Of a stretch of DNA of 7,758 bases, positions 5,709 through 7,758 are shown piece after piece (the stretch's first letter is position 1; each line of letters begins with the position of its first letter). Below the pieces are notes generated by a model. That model had not been told where the DNA came from, made no database searches, and worked only from the letters and a program-made list of their open reading frames with translations. Origin of the DNA: Oscillospiraceae bacterium (GTDB lineage Bacteria > Bacillota > Clostridia > Oscillospirales > Acutalibacteraceae); contig JAQXHW010000174.1 of NCBI GenBank assembly GCA_029007475.1, positions 1-7,758 on the forward strand. Reading direction: 5' to 3'. A program made the position numbers and the translations under genes.

Positions 5709-7553
5709 TTGTATAGTAAAGAAGTTGAAAAGATACTGCTAAAGGTTCAAAAGCCCGGAAGATACACAGGCGGCGAGCTTAACAGTATTGTAAAGGATAA
5801 AAGTAAGGTTGATGTGAGATTTGCTTTCTGCTTCCCTGACACATACGAAATCGGTATGTCCCATTTGGGTATGAAAATTCTTTACAGTCAGTTTAATTCT
5901 TACGACCATATTTGGTGTGAGAGGGTTTTTGCTCCTTGGATTGATATGGAAGAGCAGATGATAAAAAACAATATTCCCCTTTATGCCTTAGAAAGCGGAG
6001 ACCCTTTGACAGAGTTTGATTTTATCGGCTTTACGCTTCAATATGAGCTCTCATATACAAACGTGCTAAATATGCTAAAGCTCGCAGGAATTCCTGTGCT
6101 TTCAAGCGAGAGAACCGAGCTTAGTAACATCGTAGTTGCAGGGGGAACCTGCACCTCTAACCCGGAGCCCTTAGCCGACTTTATTGATATATTCTTTATC
6201 GGCGAAGGAGAAGAGGTAGACATTGAGGTTATGGAGCTCTACCGGGATTTCAAAAAGCAAGGGAAATCCAAAGAGGAATTCTTGATTGCCGCCGCACAGA
6301 TTGAGGGCGTATATGTGCCCGCGCTCTATGAGGTTGAGTATAATGAGGACGGCACAATAAGCAGCTTCACACCTAAACACGGCGCACCCGAGAAAGTATC
6401 AAAGCGTATTATGATGGATATGGACAACACCTACTACCCCGACTCCTTTGTAGTTCCCATGGTAGAGATTGTCCACGACAGAGCCATTTCCGAGATTTTC
6501 CGAGGTTGTATCAGAGGCTGCCGCTTCTGTCAGGCAGGCTTCCTTAACCGCCCCGTGAGAGAAAAATCAAAGGATACAATACTCAATCAATGCCGTACTC
6601 TGTGCGACAGCACAGGCTACGACGAGGTTTCGCTCTCATCTCTTTCATCCTCGGATTATTCAGATATTGTAGGTCTCCTCACAACCTTAACCGAATGGTC
6701 CGATAAATCCGGAGTAAGCCTTTCTCTGCCCTCCCTTCGAGTAGACGGCTTTACCGATGATATCATGAATAAGATTAAAACCGTACGCAAAAGCGGACTT
6801 ACCTTTGCTCCCGAAGCTGGAACTCAGCGACTTAGAGATGCAATAAACAAGAACGTGCGCGAGGACGAGCTTTTGAAGACCTGCCACACAGCCTTTGCCG
6901 GCGGCTGGACAAACGTAAAGCTCTATTTCATGATAGGGCTTCCCACCGAAACTCTCGAGGATGTAGAAGGTATCGCTAACTTAGGACAGGCTGTAGTAAA
7001 CGAGTTTTACCGTACGGAAGGCAGGGCAAAGGGCAGGGGAGTAAATGTCACGGTTTCTGCTTCGTCCTTTGTGCCCAAACCGCACACGCCTTTCCAATGG
7101 GAAGCACAGGACACCATTGAAACAATCCATAAAAAGCAAAAACACCTAAAGGAAAGCATCCATACAAAAAAGATTAGCTTTAACTATCACGAAGCCGATA
7201 CAAGCTACCTTGAGGGCGTTTTCGCAAGAGGTGACCGCAAGCTCTGCAAGGTTATGCTTAAAGCCTGCGAGAAAGGTTTTCGTTTTGACGGCTGGAACGA
7301 TTGCTTTAACTTCAACGCATGGATGGATATTTTCAAAGAATGCGGCATAGACCCTGATTTCTATACCACAAGAAAACGCAGCTTTGATGAAATACTCCCT
7401 TGGGATTTCTTGGATTACGGTGTTTGCAAAAGATTCCTCATGAGTGAGCGTGAGAAAGCCTACAACAGTAAAACAACCCCTAACTGCCGTGAGAAGTGTT
7501 CAGCCTGCGGCGCAAATAAATACGGAGGAGGTATCTGCTTTGAAAAACGTTAG
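5709..7553 (+). CDS. TIGR03960-family radical SAM protein
   Basis: This 614-residue cytosolic protein begins at TTG and gives a family-like N-terminus (KVQKPGRYTGGELN, 13-26). The radical SAM cluster is CIRGCRFC, with Cys267, Cys271 and Cys274 expected to hold a [4Fe-4S] cluster that splits S-adenosylmethionine. It is preceded by the family stretch MVEIVHDRAISEIFRG (251-266) and followed by APEAGTQRLRDAINKN (367-382) and GLPTE (410-414). The region before the cluster (about 30-180) resembles the B12-binding-like domain found in related enzymes, but no cobalamin motif is clear. The C-terminus has a second group of cysteines (593, 597, 600, 610). The reaction of the family is unknown; its constant partner is the TIGR03936/DUF2344 protein and it often lies near ribonuclease G and ribosomal genes, which hints at RNA-related work. 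It overlaps that partner by 14 bases. Confidence 0.93.
   Translation: MYSKEVEKILLKVQKPGRYTGGELNSIVKDKSKVDVRFAFCFPDTYEIGMSHLGMKILYSQFNSYDHIWCERVFAPWIDMEEQMIKNNIPLYALESGDPLTEFDFIGFTLQYELSYTNVLNMLKLAGIPVLSSERTELSNIVVAGGTCTSNPEPLADFIDIFFIGEGEEVDIEVMELYRDFKKQGKSKEEFLIAAAQIEGVYVPALYEVEYNEDGTISSFTPKHGAPEKVSKRIMMDMDNTYYPDSFVVPMVEIVHDRAISEIFRGCIRGCRFCQAGFLNRPVREKSKDTILNQCRTLCDSTGYDEVSLSSLSSSDYSDIVGLLTTLTEWSDKSGVSLSLPSLRVDGFTDDIMNKIKTVRKSGLTFAPEAGTQRLRDAINKNVREDELLKTCHTAFAGGWTNVKLYFMIGLPTETLEDVEGIANLGQAVVNEFYRTEGRAKGRGVNVTVSASSFVPKPHTPFQWEAQDTIETIHKKQKHLKESIHTKKISFNYHEADTSYLEGVFARGDRKLCKVMLKACEKGFRFDGWNDCFNFNAWMDIFKECGIDPDFYTTRKRSFDEILPWDFLDYGVCKRFLMSEREKAYNSKTTPNCREKCSACGANKYGGGICFEKR
7524..7532 (+). 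promoter_or_regulatory. Strong ribosome binding site GGAGGAGGT before the DUF2344 start
   Basis: Two overlapping GGAGG cores (7524-7528 and 7527-7531) lie within the end of the radical SAM gene. The second core ends 8 bases before the TTG at 7540, an ideal spacing that supports this non-ATG start. It encodes part of the glycine-rich tail of the upstream protein at the same time. Confidence 0.7.
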
Positions 7554-7758
7554 AATATGGTTTAGAAAGGTAGACGCCTGTAAGTATATCTCTCACCTTG
7601 ACCTAAATCGTACCATGACACGCGCTATCCGGCGTGCAGAGGTACCTCTTTGGTACACAGAGGGCTTCAATCCCCATCCGTTCATTACCTTCCCTCTGCC
7701 TATTTCCTTGGGAATTGACGGCATAAACGAGTGTATGGATATCCGTATTATTGACGAC
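7540..7758 (+). CDS. TIGR03936/DUF2344 radical SAM-linked protein (3' end missing)
   Basis: The frame is open from a TTG at 7540 to the right edge, giving 73 residues. The start KNVRIWFRKVDACKYISHLD matches the N-terminus of TIGR03936/DUF2344 proteins. Recognisable pieces are YISHLDL (16-22), EGFNPHP (41-47) and FPLPISLGI (51-59). Whole members are about 200-250 residues, so two thirds or more are missing. The family accompanies TIGR03960 almost everywhere, sometimes fused to it, and its activity is not known. The 14-base overlap, with a strong ribosome site inside the upstream gene, implies matched expression of the two proteins. By analogy with other Clostridia a ribonuclease G gene would be expected next, but it is not in view. 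Confidence 0.88.
   Translation, partial: MKNVRIWFRKVDACKYISHLDLNRTMTRAIRRAEVPLWYTEGFNPHPFITFPLPISLGIDGINECMDIRIIDD

Noticed and set aside
1..7758. CRISPR, mobile element, tRNA or defence system
   Set aside because: No spaced direct repeats, terminal inverted repeats, transposase or integrase motifs, tRNA-like folds or nuclease/toxin motifs were found on either strand.

Overview
The window looks like a chromosomal segment of a spore-forming or formerly spore-forming Firmicute of class Clostridia. An Oscillospiraceae/Ruminococcaceae-like gut lineage is a guess. The grounds are the gene order at the right-hand end (SpoIVFA-like membrane protein, SpoIVFB-like site-2 protease, TIGR03960 radical SAM protein, TIGR03936/DUF2344 protein), which is a conserved Clostridia neighbourhood usually followed by ribonuclease G and rplU-rpmA. 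The Shine-Dalgarno sites and the fairly AT-rich coding also fit. No tRNA, rRNA, CRISPR array, insertion sequence or phage gene is visible, and there is no gene-free stretch over about 120 bases.

Left block (1-2720, minus strand): two FAD-dependent oxidoreductases of different families are read leftward. The 412-residue HI0933/BaiN-like flavoprotein comes first. It overlaps by four bases (ATGA) the start of a long COG2509-type FAD-dependent dehydrogenase, which runs off the left edge after 495 codons. The two are almost certainly one transcript.

Centre (2721-2839): a compact divergent control region. A minus-strand promoter (TTGTAT-17-TATAAT) drives the flavoproteins and a plus-strand promoter (TTGACA-17-TAAAAT) drives everything to the right. 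The two -35 boxes are only 8 bp apart, so the promoters probably interfere with or co-regulate each other.

Right block (2840-7758, plus strand): six genes head to tail with overlaps or very short gaps and no recognisable terminator: a VanZ-like membrane protein, a MATE-family efflux pump, a small single-pass membrane protein, an M50 site-2 protease, the TIGR03960 radical SAM protein and the start of its TIGR03936 partner. The first two are envelope/transport genes. The next two match the SpoIVFA/SpoIVFB pair that processes pro-sigma-K in the mother cell of Bacillus, but both are shortened: the SpoIVFA-like protein has no LytM/M23 domain and the protease has no C-terminal CBS-like domain. The last two are a widespread pair of unknown biochemical function.

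The genes are mostly ordinary housekeeping or lineage genes. The points most worth following are the stripped-down SpoIVFA/SpoIVFB module, the back-to-back promoters, a second cysteine cluster at the end of the radical SAM protein, and the repeated use of GGTGAT-type ribosome binding sites and TTG starts. I see no clearly undescribed defence or mobile system.
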